Below are positions 28,657 to 40,735 of a stretch of 64,000 nucleotides of DNA, piece after piece; positions within the stretch are counted from its first letter, which is position 1; each line of letters starts with the position of its first letter. The translations under genes and the position numbers were made by a program. This DNA comes from Paramecium sonneborni (lineage: Eukaryota > Ciliophora > Oligohymenophorea > Peniculida > Parameciidae): the NCBI GenBank assembly GCA_905182985.1, contig CAJJDN010000045.1, positions 154,418-218,417 on the forward strand. The letters run 5' to 3'. The notes beneath the pieces are model-generated. The model worked only from the letters and a program-made list of their open reading frames with translations. It did not search any database and had not been told where the DNA came from.

Positions 28657-29727
28657 ATGAAATTGATTCTCATAGCTCTTTTGGGATTAACACTCACACA
28701 AGCTGTCTTTGTTAAGAGATCAAACGATCCAAGCAAGGCTGTCTTCACATAATTGGAAGCCATGGAAGAACACGAATTAGGAAGAAAATTGTTAGATACA
28801 ATTGCTCTCTAATTGAACAACAAGGCCCCATTAGGAGATATTGCTAAAATGTTACAATAATTGAGAGAAAATCTCATCCTTAACTAATAAGAAGCTGACT
28901 AAAAGCATGCTTAAGATGAAGTTGATTGTGAAACAGAAATCTACTAATACAATAGAAGAATTGACTTTGCTTCCAATGAAATCACCGAATCAACCTAAGA
29001 AATCTAAACACTCAGTGCCAAGGTTGAATAATTGACATAAGATGTTGAAAACAAATAAGTTTAATTAGATATCTTGAATGAATAAGAAACATAAATCAGA
29101 GAATAAAGAGCTGAAGATGCTTAAAGTTTCACAACATTCGAAAATGAAACAGAAAACGTCATTGAAGCTGTTGAAGTCATCATCTAAAAATTGAGCTCAA
29201 TCCAACCAGATTAAGAAGTTTTGGCTGCTTTAACATAATTGAACAAGATTGGTGCATCCAACCCAATCCTTGCTCTTATGTAAGTTGCTTCAACATTCTC
29301 AGCTGAATAATTGAACAATGTCCTCAATAAATTAGGTGAAGTCAGTGTCTAATTAGCTGAAGCTCTTGAAGATGCTAGATAAACAGAAATTTAAGCTTAA
29401 TTAGATTTCGAAGCTTTAGTTGTTGAAATTGCCTCATAAAGAGAATCATTGAGTGCTGCCAGAGAAGACTCTGAAAGATAACTCTAAGATAACTAATAAG
29501 CTTTGGACTTATAAAAGAAGAGAAAGGAAGACGCCACTGATGAATTGAACGCCGCTTCATCAGGAAAGGAATAAAAGGAAGCTGAATGCGATTCATGGAG
29601 AACTTAATATGCTGAAGACTCTGAACACAGATAATAAGAAATCTCAATCATCAGATAAGTTGAAGAGATCTTAGCTACCAAGTTATCCAACGTCAAGGTT
29701 TATCTCTAAGAGAGATCATCAGCATGA
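28657..29727 (+). CDS. Trichocyst matrix protein (TMP), intron-free
   Basis: A 356-residue secreted protein: signal peptide MKLILIALLGLTLTQA, then a highly acidic helical chain rich in Glu, Gln, Ala and Leu, with family-typical stretches such as LRENLILNQQEADQKHAQDE, EVDCETEIYQYNRRIDFASN and AECDSWRTQYAEDSEHR. Two widely separated Cys-containing segments occur at positions typical of the family. The frame is open from 28657 to TGA 29725-29727 with no intron, unlike the four-intron TMP at 1296-2428. Codon use is richer in C/G than in the neighbours, consistent with high expression. An in-frame ATG 10 codons upstream is less likely because it precedes the signal peptide. Confidence 0.93.
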
Positions 29728-29816
29728 TATCAATTTAATTCTTAAAAAAATATATAAATCATACCTCTTTTAATATTTTTATTAATAACTATTTATATTC
29801 TAATTATTTACTATTA

Positions 29817-30540
29817 ATGTTTTTAGATAACGAAAACATGAGCATGCGGCTCAAAATTGTAGAAGATCGATTAGGATTTATAGAAAATCTAACTTAATTG
29901 TAAGATAAACGAATCAATGAATTAACTAAATAATTAGATCATGTCATTCATTAATTTCAAGATTTGAATTTGGATCGTTGCAGAAATGATGAAGGTCTTA
30001 CTTTCAAATTTGAACGCTTTGAAAAGACTCTGCTTATGTTACAAAGAGAAATGAATCAAATAGGTATCTATATATTGTTAATTTATAGCTACGCATCAAG
30101 ATGAAAGAATTAATTAATTAATCAATTAATTAGTTGAACCTAGTTTTAAGGACATTGATATCTAAATTAAGTAAGAATCTTAAAGATTATAATTGTAATG
30201 TCAGAGGTAGTTAGATGAAATGTATGAGGAAATCATTAATAAATTTAAGACACCATAATAAAGCAGTTTTGTACAAGGGGGAAGAGTAAGCATAATTGAA
30301 TCAACAACATAAGATGATACTAAGAAAAAGATTGATGATGAAATTAATAGAAGAATTTAGGAAGAAAATGAAAAGAGAAGGTCTTTTTTAGAAAGTGAAA
30401 CTAAATAACATAAAAATGGATAATTGTCTACTGAAAAGTCTAGAGCAAGAGAAATTTAAAATAGATTAAATCTCGAGAGAAAAGCAAAACAAGATAAAAT
30501 AAACCAACTAAACGAATTATATCAATTTAGAAAGCATTGA
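29817..30540 (+). CDS. SF-assemblin-like coiled-coil protein
   Basis: A 232-residue helical protein with one 25-nt intron (30064-30088). The N-terminal half (LKIVEDRLGFIENLTQLQ..., repeated 'FEKTLLMLQREM') has the regular heptads and short skip pattern of SF-assemblin/beta-giardin proteins, which form striated fibres at basal bodies; Paramecium has many. The C-terminal half is highly charged. The family call is from overall pattern and is tentative; a generic coiled-coil is the alternative. It starts 90 bp after the trichocyst gene. Confidence 0.6.
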
Positions 30541-30623
30541 AAAAACCTATCTAAATAATTATCATACTTATTAACAAAATAATCAAGTTAATTATAAAAA
30601 TAAGAGTAATAAAAAACATGCAA

Positions 30624-32086
30624 TCAAATTTATTATTGTATAATGACCCTTTTCTCATCGTCTAATTATTTTTCTGTAATTAATTTTGAAATGAATCCAA
30701 ATATTTTAGTTCTTCCTTCCCTTATTACTAGGATTTGGTCTGTTTTTAAATATTCAGCTGCATATAAGAATTTGAGTCTAAAGATTAAAATTAAATATAC
30801 CTAACAGTATCAATATCTCCAGTTCTTAAGATTTCATGTCCAAATATGCTTTTGATTTCAACTGCCTATCTAACAACACCACAATGCATGACTGCTTGAT
30901 ATCCTTTACTCATCGTAGTTGGATGATGAAGTATATGGATGTTTGCCTAATTTAGATTTAAATGAAATACTTCAAATTCAACTACAGGTTCTGGTTTAAG
31001 AGCAGGATCAATAAGAATCATTCCCTTTCTGAAGTCAGCCCTTTCTAATTTATCACCAGCCTTAGATGGTTTAAGAGAGAAACAAGCAAATTCTCCAACT
31101 TAAGCAGAATCAACTAACATTCTATTGATGTGAATTGATTTAATTGTCACAGGTTTGAATTCTATATTAATGATTTATTTAAATACATTTATTTTTATCT
31201 GGACCTAAAAGTACATGCTAGTTTACAACTGCTTTTCCACTTCTAATTATACCACTTACTACATTTCCAACTCCTGGTACATTGAAATTTTCTTAAATGT
31301 CAAATTGCATTGGATCATTGATAGTTTAATAAGCTTTATTTAATTTAACTCTATTTGGAACTCTGCTTATAAATCTATTCAATTATTATAATCCAATTCC
31401 TGTAACACTTGAAACTTGAAATATGGGTACAACATTATTTCCATGCATTAATTCTGCCCATTTATCTATTTCCTTCATTTCAGAATTTTCATCAAATAAA
31501 ACAGCAGTTCTTTTAATGGCAGGACTCTTTATCAATTATTTTACATGTTCAAGAGTGTCATTGTAAACATTTTCAGGGGCTATATCAATTTTAGTTAACA
31601 CAATAGCAAATGGTATTCCCAAGAACATACTTACTCCTAGATGTTCTTTGGTCATTTTTGAAACACCCATATTTGCTCCTACTATTATTAATGAATAATC
31701 AGGAACCATTGCTACTAAACCAAATATTGTTGTTTTTAAATATTTCTCATGACCACATAAATCTAAGAATGTAACTATCTTCTGACTCTTCTCAACAATT
31801 TAACTCCAATATTTATTTTTATTTTGATTGAATCTCTCAGGTAATACTTATTTCTAATTTTCATCAAACCCCATAATTTCTTATGCAATAGATGAGGTTC
31901 TACCATTCTCTTTCTCATGCTTATAATTAAAGACACGCTACAATTAATTTATACTTATACTTCTCTTGCTCCACCTCTTCCATCATCTAAAAGTCCTTTT
32001 GTCAAAACACCTACTAATGTTGATTTACCAGAATCTACATTCCCTATTATTGCTAATTTACTATGATCTTTTCTTTCTATTTACAT
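30624..32086 (-). CDS. GTPBP1/GTPBP2-like translational GTPase
   Basis: A 463-residue GTPase of the EF1A/EF-Tu superfamily. G1 is GNVDSGKST immediately after the N-terminus ([14 protein letters not shown]), then [15 protein letters not shown] (characteristic of GTPBP1), G3 DLCGHEKY and G4 TKID. Beta-barrel domains II/III follow ([28 protein letters not shown]). Three introns (23, 25 and 23 nt) give exactly 464 codons. Animal GTPBP1 is longer, with an N-terminal extension absent here; no upstream in-frame exon was recognised. The probable role is in mRNA surveillance or ribosome-associated GTP hydrolysis, by family. Confidence 0.87.
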
Positions 32087-32480
32087 TATTATAATTATAC
32101 AACTTATCCTTTTTATTTAATTACATTTAAATTATTAAAATTCTTTCTTTAATTCAATATTTAATTAAATTTTGTTTTTTTCACAACTATTTTAATAATA
32201 TTTAATCATTTAATCATTTAATTATTTTTTATTTAATCTATAATTTATATTCATTCTATTATCTTTAAAAAATAAGATTTAATGACAATCATTTGAATTT
32301 CTATAATTCATAATGATTTACTTATATTTGTAAAAATTCTGTATTAATTTACTATTAATACTCTGAATACATTTTAAATTTCAATCAATCTATTCCAATT
32401 TTTTAAAAACAAATTGGAGTATAAGATCAATTAAAAAATGATAAATTTTATATTTTAAATGTTAATGAATACTTATAAAT
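32087..32480. other. AT-rich intergenic spacer
   Basis: About 390 bp upstream of the GTPBP1-like gene and downstream of the NDK-domain gene. Nothing gene-like was seen on either strand. Confidence 0.5.
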
Positions 32481-34095
32481 TCAAAGTTTTTCTTTTTTCT
32501 TTTAATCTTCATAATTTACAAAGGATCCTCTATTCATTCCTTTGAGTGATGAATAGTTATCCCATTCACCATTTCTTCCATCATTATATTTACGCAATAG
32601 GTAAACACCATTAGAGACAACCTTAAATGATAAGAAATATAAAAAACCTTCTTTGCATCTTATATTTCGACCATATGATGAGTGTCTCTATGAAGTTTCT
32701 TTAACAATGCAAGCTTTTCTTCATTTGGATTGAGTTTTTCTTTATCTGCAAGGTTAGGTGGAAAGTCTAGTGGCATTTTAGTTATATCTTTCTTTTTATA
32801 AGTTTAATTAAGAGGTAAAATTCTATTGATAGTATAATGAATGCTTTCTGGATTCTTTCTCATTTCAGCTGGAACTTTACAAACAAGTTTAGGATTTTTA
32901 AATCTATGAATTGGCTTATTAATTAGAATACTCATCCAGGCATTCATTCTAATTCTTCTATCTTCTAAAATAACATTCTAAAGATGATAAAATTTAAATC
33001 TATTATAATAATCTGTTTCTAGATCTTAAAATAATAATTCAATCATTTCTTTGGTGTAATGATTAGGTTCATTAAGATCGATGGTTTCAATCATTACATT
33101 AGCAGCATTACCTTTTTCACTGTATAACAATTCTAAGATTTCTTATTTATTCATTTCCTTAGCCAATGTATTTAATTCTTAATCAGTCATAATATGCTAC
33201 ATATTTCTACCTCCTTGTAAATGTGTATAACCATTACAATGAAATTAACACTTTTCACATAATTATTAATAAACTTATTTGATATCTTCTTCCTTTAATA
33301 ATCTAATTGGTGGTAATTGAACTCTTTAAGGTAATTATGTTTTTGTAGCTGTTGTTGGTTATGGTCTTATTTTAATTCCTAATTTAGTTTATTCAGAAGC
33401 AATCAGAGAATCTCTTACACCTTCTATATGTTCTTTACCTATTAATGCACATTGTCTACAAAGACATTGATCAACACTATGATAATTTACACAAGGACCA
33501 TAAATAGCAAAAATGTCTAATCTTTCTAATGCATTTGAATGTTCTAAATTAGGAGGATATAGAAATTTAAACAGTGTTTCTATGGATACTAACATTTTAT
33601 CGAATTTAAAATCAGGTATTTTTTGAGGGATTGGGAATTTGAAAATATCTCTTTCTTTATTGGCAGAGAATGGATCATCACTTCCATGAAATTCATTTTT
33701 TATTATTGATGTTCCATAAATTGCTCTTAATGATTATGGATCTACCTTCTTAGCTTCAACTGGATCTTTATTTCCAATCATCTTTTTCCATACCATTATA
33801 GGATTTTCAGTTTCATGACATAAAAGAAACATTACACATTCACCAGATAACATATATGTCATAATCTCATCCATGTACTTTTATTATTTGTAAAATAGAT
33901 TTAGCACTTCTTCTCTGTAGAGTTCTCTCAATAGATAATTGTTAAACACTATACTTAAACAAAGTTTTTTATTGTTAATCCAGCTGCCTCAATTTTATTC
34001 ACTACTTCTTATACTACATTTGGTTTAAGAGTTGTATCAGGTTTAATCATTGCAAAAGTATATGGCAGATTCTCTTGTTTTGGATCAAACAACAT
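32481..34095 (-). CDS. NDK-domain protein with long unknown C-terminus
   Basis: The N-terminal about 150 residues are a nucleoside diphosphate kinase domain: PYTFAMIKPDTTLK, MTYMLSGECVMFLL and the active-site segment AIYGTSIIKNEFHGSDD with the catalytic histidine kept. Normal NDK spacing is restored by a 35-nt intron (the longest placed here); a 26-nt intron lies near the C-terminus. The remaining 350 residues are unlike NDK and unassigned. They include a Cys cluster (DQCLCRQC, CEKCQFHC) that might bind metal. NDK domains embedded in longer proteins are common in cilia (NME5/7/8, radial spoke RSP23), so an axonemal role is possible. The ATG at 34095 is preferred; an earlier in-frame ATG at 34140 would overlap the upstream gene's stop as ATGA. 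Confidence 0.83.
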
Positions 34096-34136
34096 ATATA
34101 ATTAATATTTTTATAATATATCAATATTAAAAACAT

Positions 34137-35619
34137 TCATCTAAATCTAGATTTACGTAGTCTTTCTACATGAATGTTAATAATTTATCTAGGAGACTAC
34201 TATTGTTGAGAACACTAAGAGGAATAAGTTGATCCGAATTAGATATTAGCTTCGCTCCTTTCAGTTTTTAGCATATTTTTTAGACGATTAAAATTTGTCC
34301 CTTGCTTTGATAAGGATATGATAGGTTTTTAATTTGAAGGCATTATTTTAATGTAATTTGGTATTTAAATTGGGAAAAGACAATTTGAATGAGTAATTGG
34401 AGGATTTAATTAGTAACGATGAGTAAGTGAAATTTATCTTGTAGAATGAAATCGAGTTATCTCTGAATCTAAGTTACTATCTCTATTTTTGGTGATAGGA
34501 CAGCAAAGTAAAAGAGATTCTGTTGCTTTTCTTCTGAGCAATATTTATTTTGATTATCTTTAAGCTTTCTAATCTGATTATTTTGAGCACATTAATTTTA
34601 AATTATGATTTTCTAATGTTGACATAAATTACTATGCACTTAATGTTCTTAATATTGTTTCATTACTTTTACAAATTGCTTTTTAAGTTCTCTTAATTCC
34701 TTTCAATACTTCTTCTTCACCAAAAATAGCTCCTTTAGTCATTAAAGATATAACTATTCTTTACCAACTATTTAATTGATATGATAATTCGACTTCTCCA
34801 CTTAATATAAAATATACAGAATGTGATTCTTCATTCTCTTTATATATTGTACTATTTAATTATGGTGTGAATTCAATCATTTAATGCATAAGTTATGTTA
34901 AATGTAAATCAGGAATTCCATGTAAATAAGAGATGTTTTCAAAAAAAGATAGTTACTACTTAAGTATGGAATTATGATGTTCATACAAAATACGATCAAA
35001 AGCATTTTTATGTAATATCATGAAATGACAATCAGTGTTACAGAGAATTGTGGCAGTTCTTTTAGATTTGGTAATTAAGGCATAATCTCCAAAAGTATCA
35101 CCAGCATTAAGATTTCTCACTTTAATAAAGTCTTGATAAACAACCTACAAAAATTCATCAAAGTCTTTAAATTAATTTGGCTTTTCAATTTCTATTCTTT
35201 ACTGCAATTCTTCAATTGTAACCCTACCATATTTAAGGTCGTCCTAAACATGTGGTTTTGGTAATAGTACATTGACTTATCCCTTTAGTATGATATAAAA
35301 TGTGGATCCCATATCGCCTATGTTTGAGATGGCAACAAAATACCATAATTGAAAACAGTTTCACATTATTAGACATACTAATAATCAAGGTTCTTATATA
35401 TTTAAGTATAAAGATAGAGAGGTAATTTAGCTTTCTATTCTTCAAAGAATTTTAAAGTGCCAAAATGTTTCATTAGAAAATCTAACTCAGTTTTAATCAA
35501 TTGTCCTCTTTTTAATAACTCAATTGCTATCTGATAGATTAGAGAGAGTAAAATACTTCATTGTTATCATTATCGCGATCTGTGATGGAATTCAACTTTC
35601 TTTTAATTGATTTTAGCAT
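34137..35619 (-). CDS. Cyclic-nucleotide-binding domain protein
   Basis: A 476-residue protein with two 26-nt introns and 477 codons exactly. Two cNMP-binding folds are visible: GDMGSTFYIILKGQVNVLLP with GDTFGDYALITKSKRTATIL, then ESHSVYFILSGEVELSYQL with GAIFGEEEVLKG. The phosphate-binding cassette is recognisable only in the first (FGDYALI..RTATI), so the second may not bind nucleotide. The C-terminal third is basic and unassigned, and no kinase or channel domain is present. It could be a stand-alone cAMP/cGMP sensor or a PKA-regulatory-like protein lacking the dimerisation domain. It is divergent from the ANTH gene (44 bp between starts), an unusually short shared promoter. Confidence 0.85.
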
Positions 35620-35663
35620 ATAAAATATAATATATGAATATTTTTACTCAATTTTGTGCAACC

Positions 35664-37033
35664 ATGGGAGCTGAGTCTAAGTTTGAGAAAGTAAACACTC
35701 AAATTTATACACTCTAAAGGCTAGAATTGCTGCTACCTATACAAATACGAATCCACCATGTGAAGAAGATATTAGATAGATTCTAGCTACATTATCAGGA
35801 GAAGACTTACAAACAAATGCATAGACGGCGTATAGTTCCTTAGTGAGAAGATTGAAATTATAAAACAATGATGAAAATGGTTGGATGATGATCATTAAAA
35901 GTTTGATAATCATAGATAGGTATTAGGTCAAAAAAATTGAGGTGTGTGAGTGATCGCATTTTACTCAAAGAATTTTAAGATTTAGATTTGCCTTTAATTG
36001 AATGTAGATAAGAGAGAGACATTAAAAATAAGTAATTACTCATTAACGAATTAATATCTAAATATTATCATTACATTAAATACAAAGGATTAAAACTTAG
36101 AAATTCAACTTCACTAACATTATATAAGAAAGAGAAAATACTCTATTTTAATAAAATGTCACTCAAATCTATTTTTGAAGAATTAAAAATGATATTAGAG
36201 TTAGTTTAGAGAGCATTTGATGTTGTGGAAACAAAAAAAAATGGTCATCTACGTTTTAAAGTTAACTAATATGTATTTTTACTACTTATGAATGATTTAT
36301 TGAAATATTATGGTTGTGGCTTAATTGCATTTAATTTACTCATTAAGAAATTGTAAGAATTACAATCTAATGATCTACTTCAATTGATAGCAATATCTAA
36401 GTCCATGGTTAATTTTTCTAATAAATTTGAAGAATTTATTCATTAATGTAGATTTATACAAGGATTTGAAAATGTATAATTAGATTATAAGGTGTAACAT
36501 AAATTATATATTTATTTATAGGTAGATGATAAAGTTGTGAATCTTGTTTCTTAATATCTAGATTAAATTGAATTATAGAAATCTAATGGTAGCAAATAGA
36601 TTCAACTCAATCATTATAATTCTTAAGCTGTTCTAGAACTACTCTGTATGTATGCATTTGTAATCATTTAGCTTACCAAAAGCTTACACCAAAATAAAGT
36701 GAATTCTTTGGTAATATCATGATTAAATAACCAACCAAAACTCAAATCTTTATCAACTAATTTAAGAATAAATTTGCTGAAGAAACCTTTTAGAAATTTA
36801 CCAATAATTATTCAACTAAGTATAATCATTATCAAAATTAATATAGATATATGCCTATTCATGAAAATTTTAAAAAATTACCTGAAATAATAGAAGAGGA
36901 AGATATTGATTTCTTACAAAAAGTTGAAGATGATCAAAATAAGTTTCATGTTAGAGATGTCATAGATTTACAATATCCTGATCCATTTGATGACAAAATT
37001 TTTGGTCAATTTTAAAATATTTTCAATCAATGA
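35664..37033 (+). CDS. ANTH-domain clathrin adaptor (AP180/CALM-like)
   Basis: A 417-residue protein beginning MGAESKFEKARIAATYTNTN, with an N-terminal helical solenoid resembling the ANTH domain that binds PI(4,5)P2 and clathrin (GWMMIIKSLIII, LDQIELQ). Four introns (29, 31, 30 and 26 nt) leave exactly 418 codons. The C-terminal tail contains DPFDDKIFGQF, including a DPF tripeptide of the kind that binds the AP-2 appendage. The role inferred is recruitment of clathrin and cargo in endocytosis. The domain call rests on overall pattern and is moderately sure. The start codon is only 44 bp from the divergent gene's start. Confidence 0.72.
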
Positions 37034-37127
37034 ATTTAAATTCTTTCAATCATTTATATTATTTTATGAACATTAATTCAAAATAATTTATGAACTCAAA
37101 AAATAAGTAGAATAATTAAAAAATAAA

Positions 37128-38211
37128 ATGAGAACTAGAAGATCAACTTCAAGCTTGATTTCTTGTTAGTCTGAAGAAGAATTTATTGAAAAAAATCAGT
37201 ATGCCTATAAATTTGCTCATCCCAAATTAACATTTAGATAAGTCAAAAACAAATTGCAATCTGAATGGAATATTTTTATTAATAAACCAAAAGTAAATAT
37301 TTATTATAAGTATTTAGAGATAAACCAAACTAGATGACTTTATCATCTAAATTAGTCCATCACCTAACTCTAAACGCATTTAAAAAAAAAAATAAGAAAA
37401 TAAACCAAAATTGAAAAATCAAAAGTAATAAAATAAAAACTAAAGCTAAAAGCATTTAAAGAATTAGAAAAATAATTCAAAAAAAAAAAGAATTTCCCCT
37501 TGTTCAAAATAGGGTCCCAATATTGAAACTTTTGATTCTGAATCTTTTAAAATAAGTTTGAGTTCATAAGAAGAAAACCAACCTATTTTAAGAGAAAGTC
37601 CTATTATTATTTCAACTAATAGTCTCTAAATTTAGAAAGTTAATTAATCACGCCAGAAAAAGAAAATTAATTTAAAAAAAAAAAAGGAAGAAACTAAATC
37701 AAATTCCATTAATAATAAAAAGGATTAAAATAAAAATAAAAATAAAAAATAATAAATAAATCTACCTATTAAAAAAGATATTAAAATGAGAAAATTAAAC
37801 AAGTTAAGCAACTTAAGCAAGTGTAAATAGATTAATTAGCCAGAAACAATTTCTGAATATAAACCAGTTTTGATTTAAGATTTTATCAATTCATCCAAAC
37901 TATATGAACATATAAGTGTTATTACAGTAAATAAATCTAGAAATGAATAAGGTTAGGTAGGTTTAGATGAAATCAAAGATATAGTCTCTCATACATATGG
38001 TATAATTAATCATGAATAAAATACTTCTGAAAATTTGAATTTTTAATTGTTCTTTGAAGTTGAATTTTAACCTAAAGAAAATGGATATATTCCTGAAAAC
38101 ACATTTTGTACTTCTAAATAAGCTGCTTTCTATTGCAAAGAGTAGGTTTTGAAATATATTTCAAATCATAAAGATATATTTACTTAGAATGAGGAATATT
38201 ATCTGCAATGA
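37128..38211 (+). CDS. Unknown Lys-rich protein with PIP-box-like motif
   Basis: A 352-residue protein with one 25-nt intron. It is strongly basic and low-complexity, with long Lys/Asn/Gln runs, and so is probably disordered. Just after the intron the sequence QTKLDDFI fits the PCNA-interacting (PIP) box pattern Q-x-x-L-x-x-F-[FYI], though the last aromatic is replaced by Ile. The C-terminal 110 residues (from about EYKPVLIQDFI) are less repetitive and may fold. No domain was recognised. A nuclear, DNA-replication-linked role is a guess from composition and motif only. Confidence 0.7.
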
Positions 38212-38998
38212 AAATTATCAAATTCAAAAATATTGTGCATTTTAAATTTCAATTAATTTATAATAATATACATAGATGTTTTCTATTATCAGTTTATTTT
38301 ATATACAATTTTAAAGTTATTTTTGGAAACTTAAAATTGATTTAAGATATTCTCTTACTAATATTTAAATAGCTCCATAAACTTTTGCAAATACAGCAAA
38401 TTTTTTTGTTATTTCACGATCAATGAATGAATGATAAATTTGATTATTTTATTTTTTCTGAAAATCCTTCAAAATTTATCAATTATTAATCAATTATATC
38501 TTTGTTTAATCTAATGACAGAAAAAAAATATTTAATAAATGGTATAAAAAAATATAATTTGTATTTCGAGATCAATCTAAATTTCTTATAAACTTAGGCT
38601 CTTATCATACATAACAGAAGATTGCAGTGAAATTTATATATAAAAAATCAATATTTGTAATTAATTTTTGATTTTTTTGAAGTTTGATAAATAAATTTTA
38701 ATTTTAAAATAATAAGATAAAAATTTATCCAATTAGATAATCAGAATTTTTCTTATTAAAATCTTGTCATAAAAGTTAAATATTGTAAAATTTGATTGAA
38801 AATAATCATTGATTGATTGATAATTTAGGAAAATTGAATCTAGACTAGAAGATAAAGGATTCAAAAAACATAATGAAAACAAAGAATATTTGATGTAAAT
38901 AAATTTTAAAATAGAGAAGGATGATCGAAATTCATAAAAATATTGATAATCTTTGAATTGATTTGTAATCAAAATTAGATAAATATTAATAATTAAAA
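38212..38998. other. Gene-free AT-rich stretch
   Basis: About 790 bp between the Lys-rich gene and the small coiled-coil gene. From 38350 onward it is also present as 39416-40064. A minus-strand frame of about 160 codons without TGA starts at 38972, but its composition (Phe/Ile/Tyr/Leu from poly-T/A) looks like chance. Nothing else was seen. Confidence 0.45.
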
Positions 38999-39248
38999 AT
39001 GTTTGAAAGCTTGAAAAATTGGTTGTTTCATGATGATTAAGGGGATTTTGAGCAATTTAAATAAATGACAAAATAACCAAAATTAAGATTGCCTCCTAAT
39101 TTTGCTTAATAAATCTTAGACCTAGAATTAGAATTAGAAAATGAAGAGGTTAATTAGAAAATGGTTAATGAATTGTTAGCTTTATATAAAGTAATTTAAG
39201 TAAATTAAGGAAGCTAGGCACAGAATATTATGGTTAGAATGATGATAA
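38350..39248 (+). repeat. Left copy of an 899-bp exact duplication abutting an N gap
   Basis: Recurs as 39416-40314 (offset 1,066), again ending exactly at the gap edge. As at 16 kb, this is best explained by unmerged overlapping contigs. It contains the first 250 bp of the small coiled-coil gene (ATG at 38999), truncated by the gap; the complete copy is at 40065. Confidence 0.9.
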
Positions 39249-39415
39249 NNNNNNNNNNNNNNNNNNNNNNNNNNNNNNNNNNNNNNNNNNNNNNNNNNNN
39301 NNNNNNNNNNNNNNNNNNNNNNNNNNNNNNNNNNNNNNNNNNNNNNNNNNNNNNNNNNNNNNNNNNNNNNNNNNNNNNNNNNNNNNNNNNNNNNNNNNNN
39401 NNNNNNNNNNNNNNN
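39249..39415. other. Assembly gap (N run)
   Basis: 167 undetermined bases between two copies of the same sequence; probably no sequence is missing. Confidence 0.95.
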
Positions 39416-40314
39416 TTCTCTTACTAATATTTAAATAGCTCCATAAACTTTTGCAAATACAGCAAATTTTTTTGTTATTTCACGATCAATGAATGAATGA
39501 TAAATTTGATTATTTTATTTTTTCTGAAAATCCTTCAAAATTTATCAATTATTAATCAATTATATCTTTGTTTAATCTAATGACAGAAAAAAAATATTTA
39601 ATAAATGGTATAAAAAAATATAATTTGTATTTCGAGATCAATCTAAATTTCTTATAAACTTAGGCTCTTATCATACATAACAGAAGATTGCAGTGAAATT
39701 TATATATAAAAAATCAATATTTGTAATTAATTTTTGATTTTTTTGAAGTTTGATAAATAAATTTTAATTTTAAAATAATAAGATAAAAATTTATCCAATT
39801 AGATAATCAGAATTTTTCTTATTAAAATCTTGTCATAAAAGTTAAATATTGTAAAATTTGATTGAAAATAATCATTGATTGATTGATAATTTAGGAAAAT
39901 TGAATCTAGACTAGAAGATAAAGGATTCAAAAAACATAATGAAAACAAAGAATATTTGATGTAAATAAATTTTAAAATAGAGAAGGATGATCGAAATTCA
40001 TAAAAATATTGATAATCTTTGAATTGATTTGTAATCAAAATTAGATAAATATTAATAATTAAAAATGTTTGAAAGCTTGAAAAATTGGTTGTTTCATGAT
40101 GATTAAGGGGATTTTGAGCAATTTAAATAAATGACAAAATAACCAAAATTAAGATTGCCTCCTAATTTTGCTTAATAAATCTTAGACCTAGAATTAGAAT
40201 TAGAAAATGAAGAGGTTAATTAGAAAATGGTTAATGAATTGTTAGCTTTATATAAAGTAATTTAAGTAAATTAAGGAAGCTAGGCACAGAATATTATGGT
40301 TAGAATGATGATAA
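39416..40314 (+). repeat. Right copy of the 899-bp duplication
   Basis: Identical by eye to 38350-39248. It leads without a break into the rest of the small coiled-coil gene. Confidence 0.9.
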
Positions 40315-40552
40315 GAAATATAAAATATTTACTGAAAAAGCAAGTAAGCTTTTAATGAAATCAAATGTATAAAAAGCATTTGAACCAAGCTAAAAACATG
40401 AATCAAAGGATGCCATTACAACTGCAAGAGAATTTAATTAAAATAACTCTTTAATGAGATCTATGATAAATCGAGATTTATAAAAGCAAGAAGAAAACAT
40501 ATAATAAAGACGTCAAAACAGAAGAGAGTTTTTATAATCAAAACAGTAGTGA
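40065..40552 (+). CDS. Small helical protein, unknown
   Basis: A 154-residue protein (MFESLKNWLFHDDQGDFEQF start) with one 23-nt intron ending in AAG, after which the frame runs to TGA 40550-40552. Acidic and basic helices alternate, the C-terminus is Gln/Arg-rich (QQRRQNRREFLQSKQQ), and no domain was recognised. The intron was chosen because it restores the only long open frame downstream; several GT..AG options overlap here, so the exon join is moderately uncertain. A truncated copy at 38999-39248 is an assembly artefact. Confidence 0.65.
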
Positions 40553-40735
40553 TAATAATTTTAACTAATTATATTTAATTTAATTCTAATTATAGAAATT
40601 AAGCCACACATGTTAATTATAAAAATTAATATTATAAATCCCAATTAAAAAATCAGAATTAATCAGTTCCCATTGGAAAGTTGTAAAATCAATCTTCAAA
40701 GAATATTTGTTTTCATTAATAATTATATCAATAAA

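Noticed and set aside
39799..40038. Minus-strand open frame starting MITNQFKDYQ, also at 38733-38972
   Set aside because: About 160 codons without TGA, but composition is Phe/Ile/Leu/Tyr-rich as expected from AT-rich noncoding DNA, no homology was recognised, and a frame of this length is not rare when TGA is the only stop.
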